Source: Bacteroidota bacterium (GTDB lineage Bacteria; Bacteroidota; Ignavibacteria; SZUA-365). From it: 30,093 nucleotides of DNA. Numbering within the stretch: position 1 is the stretch's first letter; each line of letters begins with the position of its first letter. The stretch is taken from assembly GCA_018224345.1 (NCBI GenBank), contig JAGTUW010000383.1, forward strand, positions 1 through 30,093. Reading direction: 5' to 3'. The notes under the pieces are model-generated. The model had not been told where the DNA came from, did no database searches, and saw only the letters and a list, made by a program, of their open reading frames with translations. Below are positions 22,563 through 30,093 of this stretch, in pieces. The position numbers and the translations under genes are program-made.

Positions 22563-23756
22563 ATGCAGCAAGCCAACATTTCCGGACACGATCTCAATAC
22601 CTGGGCAGACTACCTGCTCGATTATTCTCTCGGAGGTGTGCAACCCGATGACGTCATCATGATCAAGGGTGAATATATCACCTGGCCGCTGATGTCGACA
22701 TTGCAGGACAAAATTTTTGCTGCCGGCGGCATTGCCGACGTCAATATCATCGCGCCCGACAATGACCGCGGAAAGGTCTGGGGTGCATCGATTGCACGGC
22801 ACGGCACGGTCGCCCAGATACAGCGCGTTCCCGCATGGCATGAGCAGCGATATCTGGCGATGACCAAGTACATAGAGATACTCGGCGCCGAGGACCCCGC
22901 GCTCTCCGCCGGGCTGCCCGAGGAGACTGCCATGGCGGTAATGCGTGCTGATGAAGCATTCAAACGCATCCGCCTGGACAAGCCTTGGGTACTGACGTTG
23001 TATCCGACACAGGGCTTCGCCGATCTCGAAGGGATGACGCTCGATGAGTACACCGATGTCATCGTTGCCGCATCGACAAAAGACCCGCGCGAACTCGACC
23101 GGGTGGAGGAGGACATTCATCGCGTGATGTCAGAGGGCAAGATCATACGCATTCAGACACGCCACCCACAGGACGGCCGCACACTGGAATTGCGTATGAA
23201 CATCGATGATCACAATGTCATCAAATGCACCGGAGAAAGGAATTTCCCGGACGGCGAAGTGTTCACCAGTCCCGACGCAAATTCCGTCGAGGGAGAGATT
23301 TTTGTGGATCTCCCGGTATACAATAGCGGGACCACCATACAAGGTATCTACCTTACATTTACCGGCGGGAGGATCACTGATTACAGAGCGGAAATCGGAC
23401 AGGACACCCTGAAAAAAATTATCGAGACCGACGAGGGTTCGCACCGACTCGGCGAAGTCGCGTTCGGTATGAATGCAGGGATTACGAGTGTTCTCAAGCA
23501 CCCTCTGTTCGTTGAAAAAGTGGGCGGCACCTTGCATATCGCCATCGGATCAAGTTACGGTGAATGCTATGTCGACGATGAAACTTCAGAGGAAGGCAAA
23601 GCAGCATTGGATCGTCTGGCGGAGGAAGGACGATTCAACCGTTCAGCGCAACATGTCGACATCGTCACGGAATTCCGAGGAGACGGTGCTGGTGTCGGCG
23701 TCTGGATCGATGACACCCGGCTCGGAGTCATGGATGGAATCTGGGTCGTTTCATAA
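22563..23756 (+). CDS. M29-family aminopeptidase
   Basis: The 397-residue protein matches the M29 (AmpS/AmpT, thermophilic-type) aminopeptidases in length and motifs. Metal ligands can be placed: E232 in NFPDGEVFTSP, E298 in RLGEVAFG, H325 in GGTLHIAIG, and H364/D366 in HVDIV; Y332 is the likely catalytic Tyr. All are present, so an active dimetal aminopeptidase is expected, acting in the cytoplasm with broad N-terminal specificity. ATG 22563 is chosen because CGGAG lies 8 bases upstream and the similarity starts here; the frame is open a further 93 codons upstream but that part resembles nothing. A T-rich terminator follows. Confidence 0.94.
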   Translation: MQQANISGHDLNTWADYLLDYSLGGVQPDDVIMIKGEYITWPLMSTLQDKIFAAGGIADVNIIAPDNDRGKVWGASIARHGTVAQIQRVPAWHEQRYLAMTKYIEILGAEDPALSAGLPEETAMAVMRADEAFKRIRLDKPWVLTLYPTQGFADLEGMTLDEYTDVIVAASTKDPRELDRVEEDIHRVMSEGKIIRIQTRHPQDGRTLELRMNIDDHNVIKCTGERNFPDGEVFTSPDANSVEGEIFVDLPVYNSGTTIQGIYLTFTGGRITDYRAEIGQDTLKKIIETDEGSHRLGEVAFGMNAGITSVLKHPLFVEKVGGTLHIAIGSSYGECYVDDETSEEGKAALDRLAEEGRFNRSAQHVDIVTEFRGDGAGVGVWIDDTRLGVMDGIWVVS

Positions 23757-23770
23757 TACGATACTTCCGG

Positions 23771-23810
23771 AATATGGGCAGAAGCATATACGATTCCATA
23801 TTTTTTTTTT
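23771..23810 (+). terminator. Terminator after the aminopeptidase gene
   Basis: A 7-bp stem (23771-23777 with 23796-23802) leads directly into a run of 10 T (23801-23810). The loop is 18 bases, so the hairpin is only moderate, but the T tract is the strongest in the window. Confidence 0.55.
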
Positions 23811-23902
23811 GTACTATTGAGGAATTCACAGAATGCCCTGTTGCAAGGGACGACCGGTGAAGAAATAGACAGGTATGATCAGGTTTATTCATCAGGTGCA
23901 CG

Positions 23903-24502
23903 ATGAATGTTGAGGACATGGACAGGGACGCCCTTCTCGAGGAAGTCAGCAGACTGCAGAGGCAAATCGCTGGCCTCAGGGAAGGTGCGAGACAACTCGA
24001 ACATCAACTGCAGACAAGGGACAGGGAAATCATAAAAGTCAAAAATGATCTCCAGAACCGCATCGCGGAAGCGATCTGCCGTGAAAACGATCTGCGCCGG
24101 AATCAGGACCGCTTCCGCACGCTCGTTGCGAATATCCCGGGTGCAGTCTATCGCTGTGCCAACGATGCCTTCTGGACCATGGAATTCATGAGTGAGCAGA
24201 TTGAAGAGATAAGCGGCTATCCGGCTTCGGAGTTCATTGGCAATGCCGTGCGCTCCTACAAAAGCATCGTGCATCCCGAAGATGTCATCAAGGTCATCAA
24301 TGCCGTCAATGACAGCCTCAACGCGCGGATACCGTATATGATAGATTACCGTATCAAACATCGGGATGGGAGTATCCGTCAGGTGTATGAACGCGGCACC
24401 GGGGTTCATACCGAAGACGGAACGTTACTCTGGCTCGACGGCGTGATTTTCGATCAGCTACACAGGCCCGCGCGCCGGGAGGATCCCCTCCCGGAGTGGT
24501 AG
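23903..24502 (+). CDS. Single-PAS protein with N-terminal coiled coil
   Basis: The 199-residue protein starts with a charged coiled coil (about 5-70) and continues with one PAS domain of the PAS_3 type (about 70-188). Seen: the core N-terminal RFRTLVANIPGAVYRC, the segment MEFMSEQIEEISGYPASEFIG, the IVHPEDV turn, and the C-terminal strands YRIKHRDGSIRQVYERG and WLDGVIFD. No kinase, GGDEF, EAL, methyl-accepting or DNA-binding part follows, so it would sense and pass the signal by binding a partner through the coiled coil. It lies convergent to the Crp/Fnr-type gene with 41 bases between. A ligand or partner cannot be told. Confidence 0.88.
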   Translation: MNVEDMDRDALLEEVSRLQRQIAGLREGARQLEHQLQTRDREIIKVKNDLQNRIAEAICRENDLRRNQDRFRTLVANIPGAVYRCANDAFWTMEFMSEQIEEISGYPASEFIGNAVRSYKSIVHPEDVIKVINAVNDSLNARIPYMIDYRIKHRDGSIRQVYERGTGVHTEDGTLLWLDGVIFDQLHRPARREDPLPEW

Positions 24503-24543
24503 TCTGCCCACTGCATCACCGCCGCGGTCGCAGCACATCTTTC

Positions 24544-25245
24544 TTACTGACCGGTGATTCTGCCGTATTCTTTTTCCATTCTTTCGACATCCTGCAGCAG
24601 AATGCTCTTCCCTTTCATGAGGATCAGACCCTCCGCCTCGAGTTTTCTGAAGGTGCGCGAGAGCGTTTCCAGCGTTGTTCCAATCTGTGCGGCAAGAAGT
24701 GATTTCGATGTGCGCAGTGTCATGCGCGGCAATACCCTCCCAGGCTTCTGCAGTTCATATTCATCCAGCAGATAGTGTATCAGTCTCGTCCGCACATCAT
24801 GTGCGGTAAGGTCCTCGAGCTGTCCTGCCAGATGGCGCAGCCGTTTGCTCAGTCCTGCCAGCATGCGCAGTGAAAGCTCCGGGTTCCGTCGCAGCAACGA
24901 GAGGAAGCCGTCGCTTTCGATAAACATCACACAGCTGCGTGCAAGACATTCGGCATGCGCCGGGTAATCCTCACCCGCAAACATCGGTATTTCCGCCAGT
25001 GTCTGATGGGGAAAGAGCACATGCAGCACGGTTTCCCTGCCATCCGGCGAAAGCTTGAACACTTTCACACTGCCTTCCAGCACGACATAGAACCCACGGT
25101 AGGGGCTCCCCTCCTGAAAGAGCAGGGTGCGTTTTTCACATTCCCGCACATGACAGAGCGCGGCAATGTCACGCAACTCATCCTCACGCAGCTCCGAAAA
25201 CATCGGAATCAAATGGAGTGTGGCAATGATGTGTTCAATTTCCAT
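24544..25245 (-). CDS. Crp/Fnr-family regulator, probably nitric-oxide responsive
   Basis: The 233-residue protein has a cNMP-type sensor barrel (about 15-125), a dimer helix (about 125-150) and a C-terminal winged helix (about 155-233). The recognition helix carries E193, S196 and R197 in TTLETLSRTF, the contacts that read TTGAT in FNR and DNR. The iron-sulfur cysteines of FNR (four, three of them close together near the N-terminus) are not present; only C31, C36, C100 and C105 are seen, none in that spacing. With ric and norB next door, a DNR/NnrR-like nitric-oxide role is the best guess. A TTGAT-type box lies 150 bases upstream in the shared divergent region. A TATGTTGC element right before the ATG could be its own promoter. 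Confidence 0.92.
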   Translation of the reverse strand: MEIEHIIATLHLIPMFSELREDELRDIAALCHVRECEKRTLLFQEGSPYRGFYVVLEGSVKVFKLSPDGRETVLHVLFPHQTLAEIPMFAGEDYPAHAECLARSCVMFIESDGFLSLLRRNPELSLRMLAGLSKRLRHLAGQLEDLTAHDVRTRLIHYLLDEYELQKPGRVLPRMTLRTSKSLLAAQIGTTLETLSRTFRKLEAEGLILMKGKSILLQDVERMEKEYGRITGQ

Positions 25246-25388
25246 ACCTGCAACATATCATTTCCCGCCTTCCCGCCGCAACAGACTCTCCGGCGTCGTC
25301 ATGTTGGAGAGGAATGGATTCGTCCGGTTTCTGCAAACTGAGCCGCGTTGGAATGTTCACCGAGGCCAGCGGCACAATCGGTCCGAAT

Positions 25389-25432
25389 CTGATCCAGATC
25401 AAATGTTGCTTCCCTGCCACCGCCTACCTTGT
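25389..25432 (+). promoter_or_regulatory. FNR-type box and promoter upstream of ric
   Basis: CTGAT-CCAG-ATCAA at 25389-25402 differs in one base from the FNR/DNR consensus TTGAT-N4-ATCAA. It is followed by TACCTTGT (25425-25432), a near match to the Bacteroidota minus-7 element TAnnTTTG. The start of transcription would fall near 25436, which puts the box centre at about -41, the class II activation position. The box lies in the divergent gap beside a regulator whose helix carries the matching E-S-R residues. Confidence 0.6.
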
Positions 25433-25469
25433 ATGCAGAGACCACTGTCAATTACAAAGGAGAACAGAC

Positions 25470-26195
25470 ATGCAGATACAATGGAATGAACAGAGCGTCG
25501 GTGAGGTTGTCGCACAGAACATGCATGCGGCACGGATTTTCGAAACCCATGGCATCGACTTCTGCTGCGGCGGGAAAAAAACACTTCCCGAAGCCTGTCA
25601 GGAAAAGAAAGTGGATACAGAAGCGCTGAAAGCCGATCTCGAGGCGTTGCCGGAGAAAGGCGGACATGACGTATCATCCTGGTCGACTGAATTTCTCATC
25701 GATTACATTATCAACACACATCATCAGTACGTGCGCACCATGCTGCCGACCATCATGGCACATGCGGCCAAAGTCGCATCGGTACATGGCGACACGCATC
25801 CCGAGGTACGGGACATCGCCGGGGTCTTTCAGCAGGTACAGATGGAACTCGAATCACACATGATGAAGGAAGAGCGCATTCTCTTTCCCTATATCAGGCA
25901 GCTCGCTGCAGCGGAACGCGAAGAAGGACCGGTGTTTTCCTCGGGTTTCGGAAGCGTACAGAATCCCATCGACATGATGGAACAGGAACATGACAGCGTC
26001 GGACTGGCTTTCGACCATATGCGAACACTGGCGAATGATTTCACTCCTCCCGCGGAAGCCTGCACGACATACCAACTGTTCTATCGCGAACTCGATGAAT
26101 TCGAGCGCGATCTGCATTTGCATATTCATCTCGAGAACAACGTCCTGCATCCCCGCGCACTGGCCATGGAGGAACGCCTGACACAGACCGCCTGA
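25470..26195 (+). CDS. ric: Iron-sulfur cluster repair di-iron protein Ric (ScdA/YtfE)
   Basis: The 241-residue protein opens with a ScdA_N domain (about 1-60) carrying GIDFCCGGKKTL (28-39), then a hemerythrin-like helical bundle with His/Glu ligands in THHQYV, MELESHMMKEERILFPY, MMEQEHD and LHLHIHLENNVLHP. Known members repair iron-sulfur clusters damaged by nitric oxide or peroxide and can also handle nitric oxide. The ATG at 25470 has AAAGGAGA just upstream. Its promoter carries an FNR-type box. norB follows 71 bases later with no clear promoter, so the two probably form an operon for nitric-oxide defence. Confidence 0.96.
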   Translation: MQIQWNEQSVGEVVAQNMHAARIFETHGIDFCCGGKKTLPEACQEKKVDTEALKADLEALPEKGGHDVSSWSTEFLIDYIINTHHQYVRTMLPTIMAHAAKVASVHGDTHPEVRDIAGVFQQVQMELESHMMKEERILFPYIRQLAAAEREEGPVFSSGFGSVQNPIDMMEQEHDSVGLAFDHMRTLANDFTPPAEACTTYQLFYRELDEFERDLHLHIHLENNVLHPRALAMEERLTQTA

Positions 26196-26266
26196 GGGAC
26201 GAAGGTATTTTCGGATACAAGCACCTTATAAAGAATAGCGCACACAACGAAGAGAGAACATCTATC

Positions 26267-28663
26267 ATGAATGCAACCCCAACGTTTCATTCCGGGATAT
26301 GGAAACATGTACTGCTGCTGACCATGCTGCTGGGATTTACCGTGCTGTTGATCGGCGGATATTGGATATACAAGGATGCAGCACCGCGACCCGGAGAAAT
26401 CGTCGATGAACGCGGCAATGTGATAAGTACCCTGGCTGCCGTGCAGGGAGGACAATCGGTGTATCAGAGTCACGGTCTGATGCAGTACGGCAGTACGCTG
26501 GGTCATGGCGCCTATCTCGGTCCCGACTTCACTGCACAGGCTCTGCGCATTACGACAACTACGATGCGGGATCATTACGCGATGACTTCGCACGGAGAGC
26601 TTTTCGAAAGTCTCAACGACGATCAGCGATCAGTGATCGCTGCCCGGGTACTGCGGGAGCTGAAGGATAATCGTTTTGACGAGGAGAATGATCGTCTGGT
26701 ACTGACCGACGGGGAGGTCGCCGCCCTCGAGGCTGTCCGCGCATATTATCGCGAGATGTTTTCCGGAGAGGACATCCGATCGGGATTACAACCCAATGCC
26801 ATCATCCGGACACGGGAGGCGGACGAAGGCTGGTTCCTTCAGGGCGACCAGGCGCAGCATCTTGCGGATTTCTTTTACTGGACCGCCTGGCTTTCAAGCA
26901 GCAAACGACCGGGCGAGAGCTACAGCTATACGAGCAACTGGCCATTCGATCCGGATGCGGGCAATGTGCAGAGCGCGGGTTCCTACCTCTGGAGCGGTGT
27001 CAGTGTCACGCTGCTCATCTTCATGACCGCAGTGATTCTCTTTCTCTGGAAGCGCTTTCGACTTGAAAGTGAGGAAGCGTTCAAGACATTTCCCGTTATC
27101 CGAACCGACCGACTGATGCTCACGCCCAGTCAGAAAGCCACCGGAAAATACTTCATCGTCGTCGCGCTCCTCTTCCTTGTCCAGACGCTACTCGGCGGCT
27201 ACATGGCACACACCTACATCGAGGGCAATACGTTTTACGGCATCAATCTGGCGTCGATTCTTCCATTCAACGTCGCACGCACCTGGCATCTGCAGCTCGC
27301 CATTTTCTGGATCGCCACGGCATGGATCGCCATGGGCATTTTTATTACCCCGTTGGTGAGTGGCCGGGAAATGCCGGGACAAAAGCTGCTGGTCAACCTG
27401 CTGTTCTGGGCGCTGGTCGCACTCGTTGTCGGAAGTCTGACAGGTGAGTATCTCGGTGTGCGCGGTGATTTCGGCGAGAACTGGTTCTGGTTCGGACATC
27501 AAGGGTGGGAGTATCTCGACCTCGGGCGCTTCTGGCAGATCATCCTCACTGTGGGATTGCTGCTTTGGCTCGTCATTGTCTATCGCGGCCTCCGCCCCGC
27601 ACTGAAAAAGGAAAACGACAAGGGCGGAATGACACATCTGCTTCTCTACAGCACGATTGCCATTCCTGCATTCTACGGCTTTGCTTTCTTCATGAGTCCG
27701 GGACAGCACATCACACTGGCAGACTTCTGGCGCTGGTGGGTTATTCACCTCTGGGTAGAAGGGATGTTCGAAGTCTTCGCAGTCGTCGTCATCGGCTTCC
27801 TCATGGTCAACATGGGGTTGGTGACGAAACGATCGACACTGCGTGCGCTGTACTTCCAGCTCATCATTCTTCTCGGGAGCGGGATTATCGGTACGGGACA
27901 TCATTATTACTGGATCGGCGCTCCGGAAATGTGGATCGCGCTCGGCTCCGTGTTTTCCGCCATGGAAGTCATTCCTCTTACGCTGCTGGTGGTCGAAGCC
28001 TATGAACATTACCGTTATGTTCAGAAGGGCGGAATGGAATTCCCCTACAAATGGTCATTCATGTTTCTGGTCGCCACCGCGTTCTGGAATCTGTTCGGTG
28101 CCGGCGTACTGGGCTTCATGATCAATCTTCCATCGATCAATTTCTTTTCACACGGCGGCTTCCTCACCGCTGCGCACGCACATGGCGCACTGATGGGTGT
28201 GTACGGCATGCTTGGCATTGCCTTGATGCTCTTCAGCATGCGTACGATTTCTCACAACAAGCAGGAGAAACTGTTGAAGACCTCGTTCTGGGGACTCAAC
28301 ATCGGACTGATGGGTATGATTGTCATCACATTGCTCCCAGTCGGTTTCGCACAGTTCATGCAGGGTATTGAAAACGGCTACTGGTTCGTGCGCACGTTGG
28401 ATTTTTACCATCAACCGTTCGTTCACACAGTCCTGTGGCTCCGCATGATCCCCGACACGGTGTTTATCGTTCTGGGCGTGCTGCCGTTGCTGCTGGCAGT
28501 GTACCGGATGTGGCGCACGCCACGCACGCCACGCGAGGAACCCGGTGGCCTGACCTTCGATGATATTCTCCGTGAAGCGAAGGAATATCCCACAGGCACC
28601 GACGAATTACCCGCCGGGATCACGAAGCCACCCACCGAGGCCGGAGAACTGGTATCCAACTGA
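26267..28663 (+). CDS. norB: Quinol-dependent nitric oxide reductase (qNOR)
   Basis: The 798-residue protein reduces nitric oxide to nitrous oxide using quinol electrons. It has an N-terminal membrane helix and a soluble cytochrome c-like part (about 35-240) but no CxxCH, as in qNOR (also called NorZ or qNorB). The heme-copper-type core follows from about 240, with about 12 membrane helices. Heme and non-heme iron ligands can be placed: H341 (RTWHLQ), H494 and E498 (VIHLWVEG), H545/H546 (GTGHHYYW), and H637/H639 (AHAHGALMG). The iron-site Glu and all family His are present, so an active enzyme is expected. It lies behind ric under the FNR-type control region. Its tail (about 750-798) is polar and not membrane-like. 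Confidence 0.97.
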   Translation: MNATPTFHSGIWKHVLLLTMLLGFTVLLIGGYWIYKDAAPRPGEIVDERGNVISTLAAVQGGQSVYQSHGLMQYGSTLGHGAYLGPDFTAQALRITTTTMRDHYAMTSHGELFESLNDDQRSVIAARVLRELKDNRFDEENDRLVLTDGEVAALEAVRAYYREMFSGEDIRSGLQPNAIIRTREADEGWFLQGDQAQHLADFFYWTAWLSSSKRPGESYSYTSNWPFDPDAGNVQSAGSYLWSGVSVTLLIFMTAVILFLWKRFRLESEEAFKTFPVIRTDRLMLTPSQKATGKYFIVVALLFLVQTLLGGYMAHTYIEGNTFYGINLASILPFNVARTWHLQLAIFWIATAWIAMGIFITPLVSGREMPGQKLLVNLLFWALVALVVGSLTGEYLGVRGDFGENWFWFGHQGWEYLDLGRFWQIILTVGLLLWLVIVYRGLRPALKKENDKGGMTHLLLYSTIAIPAFYGFAFFMSPGQHITLADFWRWWVIHLWVEGMFEVFAVVVIGFLMVNMGLVTKRSTLRALYFQLIILLGSGIIGTGHHYYWIGAPEMWIALGSVFSAMEVIPLTLLVVEAYEHYRYVQKGGMEFPYKWSFMFLVATAFWNLFGAGVLGFMINLPSINFFSHGGFLTAAHAHGALMGVYGMLGIALMLFSMRTISHNKQEKLLKTSFWGLNIGLMGMIVITLLPVGFAQFMQGIENGYWFVRTLDFYHQPFVHTVLWLRMIPDTVFIVLGVLPLLLAVYRMWRTPRTPREEPGGLTFDDILREAKEYPTGTDELPAGITKPPTEAGELVSN

Positions 28664-28690
28664 TAGAGCGAGGATACATATTCTGCAATG

Positions 28691-28730
28691 AAAAAAGTGC
28701 AATGTGGAAATAACCGCATTGCACTTTTTT
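28691..28730. terminator. Strong bidirectional terminator between norB and lpdA
   Basis: A perfect 14-bp stem (28691-28704 with 28717-28730) begins with a run of A and ends with a run of T, so it can stop transcription from both sides. It lies 27 bases after norB and about 100 bases after the lpdA stop on the other strand. Confidence 0.9.
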
Positions 28731-28829
28731 CTTATTCTCATTTAATCCACAGAAACAGGCTTCATCCGCACTATTTATATTCAAGTGGCTGTCAATCAGT
28801 CCTGCCCGGTGGTTATTCGCATTTAACTT

Positions 28830-30093
28830 CTATTTCTTGTCCCCCTTTTTCGGCCGGAAGAGATGCGTACTGTGGCCATAATATACTTCGGCAGCTTCCA
28901 TCAGGGTTTCCGAAAGCGTCGGATGCGGATGAATGGAGAGCGCCAGGTCCCTGACTGTTGCGGCCATCTCGATGGCGAGAACACCTTCGGCGATGAGTTC
29001 ACCCGCACCGGGTCCGGCAATGCCTATGCCGAGCACGCGCTCGCTTTCCGGATCGGCGATGATTTTCGTGACGCCATCGAAACGATCCAATGTTGTGGCA
29101 CGTCCGGAAGCCGCCCAGGGAAAGCGCGCGATCTCCACTTTGCGTCCCTGATCCCGGGCTTCGGTTTCGGTCAGCCCCGCCCAGGCAATTTCCGGATCGG
29201 TGAAGACCACGGCAGGAATGGCCCAGGGTTCGAAGGCGGTTTTTTTCCCTGCAATGGCATCGACCGCGACGCGGGCTTCATGCGAGGCCTTGTGCGCGAG
29301 CATCGGGTCACCGGTCACATCGCCGATGGCGAAGATCTGTTCCTCGGCCGTACGGCGCTGCGGATCCACAACGATGAAGCCGTCATCGCCCACCGCCACA
29401 CGGGTATGCTCGAGACCGAAGTCCTTTGTGTTCGGTTTGCGTCCGACTGAGACGAGCACCCTGTCGACAATCATCGAGCGCGTATCATCGCCTTCCTGGA
29501 TTGTGACCTTGAGCCCGTCCTTGCGCTCCTTGACTTCCGTGACCTTTGTTTTGAGCAGAATGTCTTCAAGCTGTGAGTCAAGGCGCTTTTTCAGTTGATT
29601 GACCAGGTCACGGTCGGCGCCGGGAAGGAGCCCGGATGTCATTTCCACCACTGTCACCTTCGATCCCAATGCGGCATAGACCGTCGCCATTTCCAGGCCG
29701 ATATATCCGCCCCCGATGACCAGCAACTTCCCCGGTACATCGGTCAATTCCAGCGCTGCCGAGGAGTCCATCACACGTGAGGATTCCTCAGGCAACCCGG
29801 GAATCATCGCAGGACGGGACCCGGTGGCGATAATGGCATGGCGAAACGAGAGTTTCTGCGAGTTGCCGTCGCCGTCTTCGACTTCCAGTGTCTTCGCATC
29901 GAGAAAACGCGCCCAGCCCCGGAGATACGTAATCTTGCGCGCGGAAGAGAGCTGACCGAGTCCTCCGGTGAGTTTCCCGACCACGTCATTCTTGAACTTC
30001 CGCAGCTTGTCGATGTCAATTTCCGGCTCGGCGAAGGTCACACCCCATGCCGAGGCCTCACGTGCTTCGTTGATCAGTCGTGCAACATGCAGC
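28830..30093 (-). CDS. lpdA: Dihydrolipoamide dehydrogenase, N-terminus outside the window
   Basis: The frame is open to the right edge, so the first part, including the FAD-binding GxGxxG and the redox CxxxxC, is not seen. A GTG at 30041 in frame is not the real start; the frame continues upstream with HVARLINEAREASAWG, which fits the family. Seen: the NAD site GGGYIGLEMATVYAALG, the ATG/SVGR motif of FAD enzymes (IIATGSRP, LVSVGRKPNT, FAIGDVTGDPMLAHKA) and the C-terminal catalytic HPHPTLSE with its His-Glu pair. This is the E3 component of 2-oxoacid dehydrogenase and glycine cleavage complexes, reoxidising lipoamide with NAD. Its partners would be off the right edge. It is separated from norB by the terminator at 28691-28730. 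Confidence 0.95.
   Translation of the reverse strand, partial: LHVARLINEAREASAWGVTFAEPEIDIDKLRKFKNDVVGKLTGGLGQLSSARKITYLRGWARFLDAKTLEVEDGDGNSQKLSFRHAIIATGSRPAMIPGLPEESSRVMDSSAALELTDVPGKLLVIGGGYIGLEMATVYAALGSKVTVVEMTSGLLPGADRDLVNQLKKRLDSQLEDILLKTKVTEVKERKDGLKVTIQEGDDTRSMIVDRVLVSVGRKPNTKDFGLEHTRVAVGDDGFIVVDPQRRTAEEQIFAIGDVTGDPMLAHKASHEARVAVDAIAGKKTAFEPWAIPAVVFTDPEIAWAGLTETEARDQGRKVEIARFPWAASGRATTLDRFDGVTKIIADPESERVLGIGIAGPGAGELIAEGVLAIEMAATVRDLALSIHPHPTLSETLMEAAEVYYGHSTHLFRPKKGDKK

Overview
The window is a chromosomal stretch from a GC-moderate member of the Bacteroidota/Chlorobiota (FCB) group. Three things point there. First, two promoters match the Bacteroidota pattern TTG-N20-TAnnTTTG exactly: one upstream of rplU-rpmA and one upstream of a sodium-pump operon. 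Second, the order TPR protein, DUF4292-like lipoprotein, EnvC-like M23 protein is one I associate with Bacteroidota. Third, a large secreted protein is of the PNGase F-related type common in that phylum. There is no phage, insertion sequence, CRISPR array, tRNA or rRNA. Most genes are ordinary housekeeping or envelope genes, and the finer placement of the organism is inference.

Left part (1-8700). A secreted PNGase F-like protein carrying a LamG domain runs off the left edge. It is followed, reading on the minus strand from further right, by a lipoprotein gene and the rplU-rpmA ribosomal operon with its own promoter and terminator. On the plus strand come a small unknown gene, a TPR protein, a DUF4292-like lipoprotein and an EnvC-like protein whose LytM domain has lost metal ligands. 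A two-CBS-domain protein is convergent with the last of these.

Middle part (8700-16500). A four-gene minus-strand operon (mmdA-mmdD-mmdC-mmdB) encodes a biotin-dependent, sodium-exporting acyl-CoA decarboxylase, most likely acting on methylmalonyl-CoA. A divergent plus-strand set holds a flippase-like membrane protein overlapping an Old Yellow Enzyme-type reductase by 4 bases, then a glycosyltransferase.

Right-middle part (16500-23800). This holds a sodium:solute symporter, an M24 metallopeptidase, a lipid-kinase-like protein of the YegS/DgkB type, a large lipoprotein and an M29 aminopeptidase. Hairpin terminators separate several of them. A pair of 18-bp palindromes set 22 bp apart sits in the gap near 22200, beside a small MORN-like reading frame.

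Right part (23900-30093). A compact nitric-oxide response locus comprises a Crp/Fnr-type regulator, an FNR-type box placed at about -41 of a predicted promoter, the iron-sulfur repair protein Ric (ScdA/YtfE) and a quinol-dependent nitric oxide reductase. A single-PAS protein lies convergent to the regulator. A dihydrolipoamide dehydrogenase gene runs off the right edge behind a strong bidirectional terminator.
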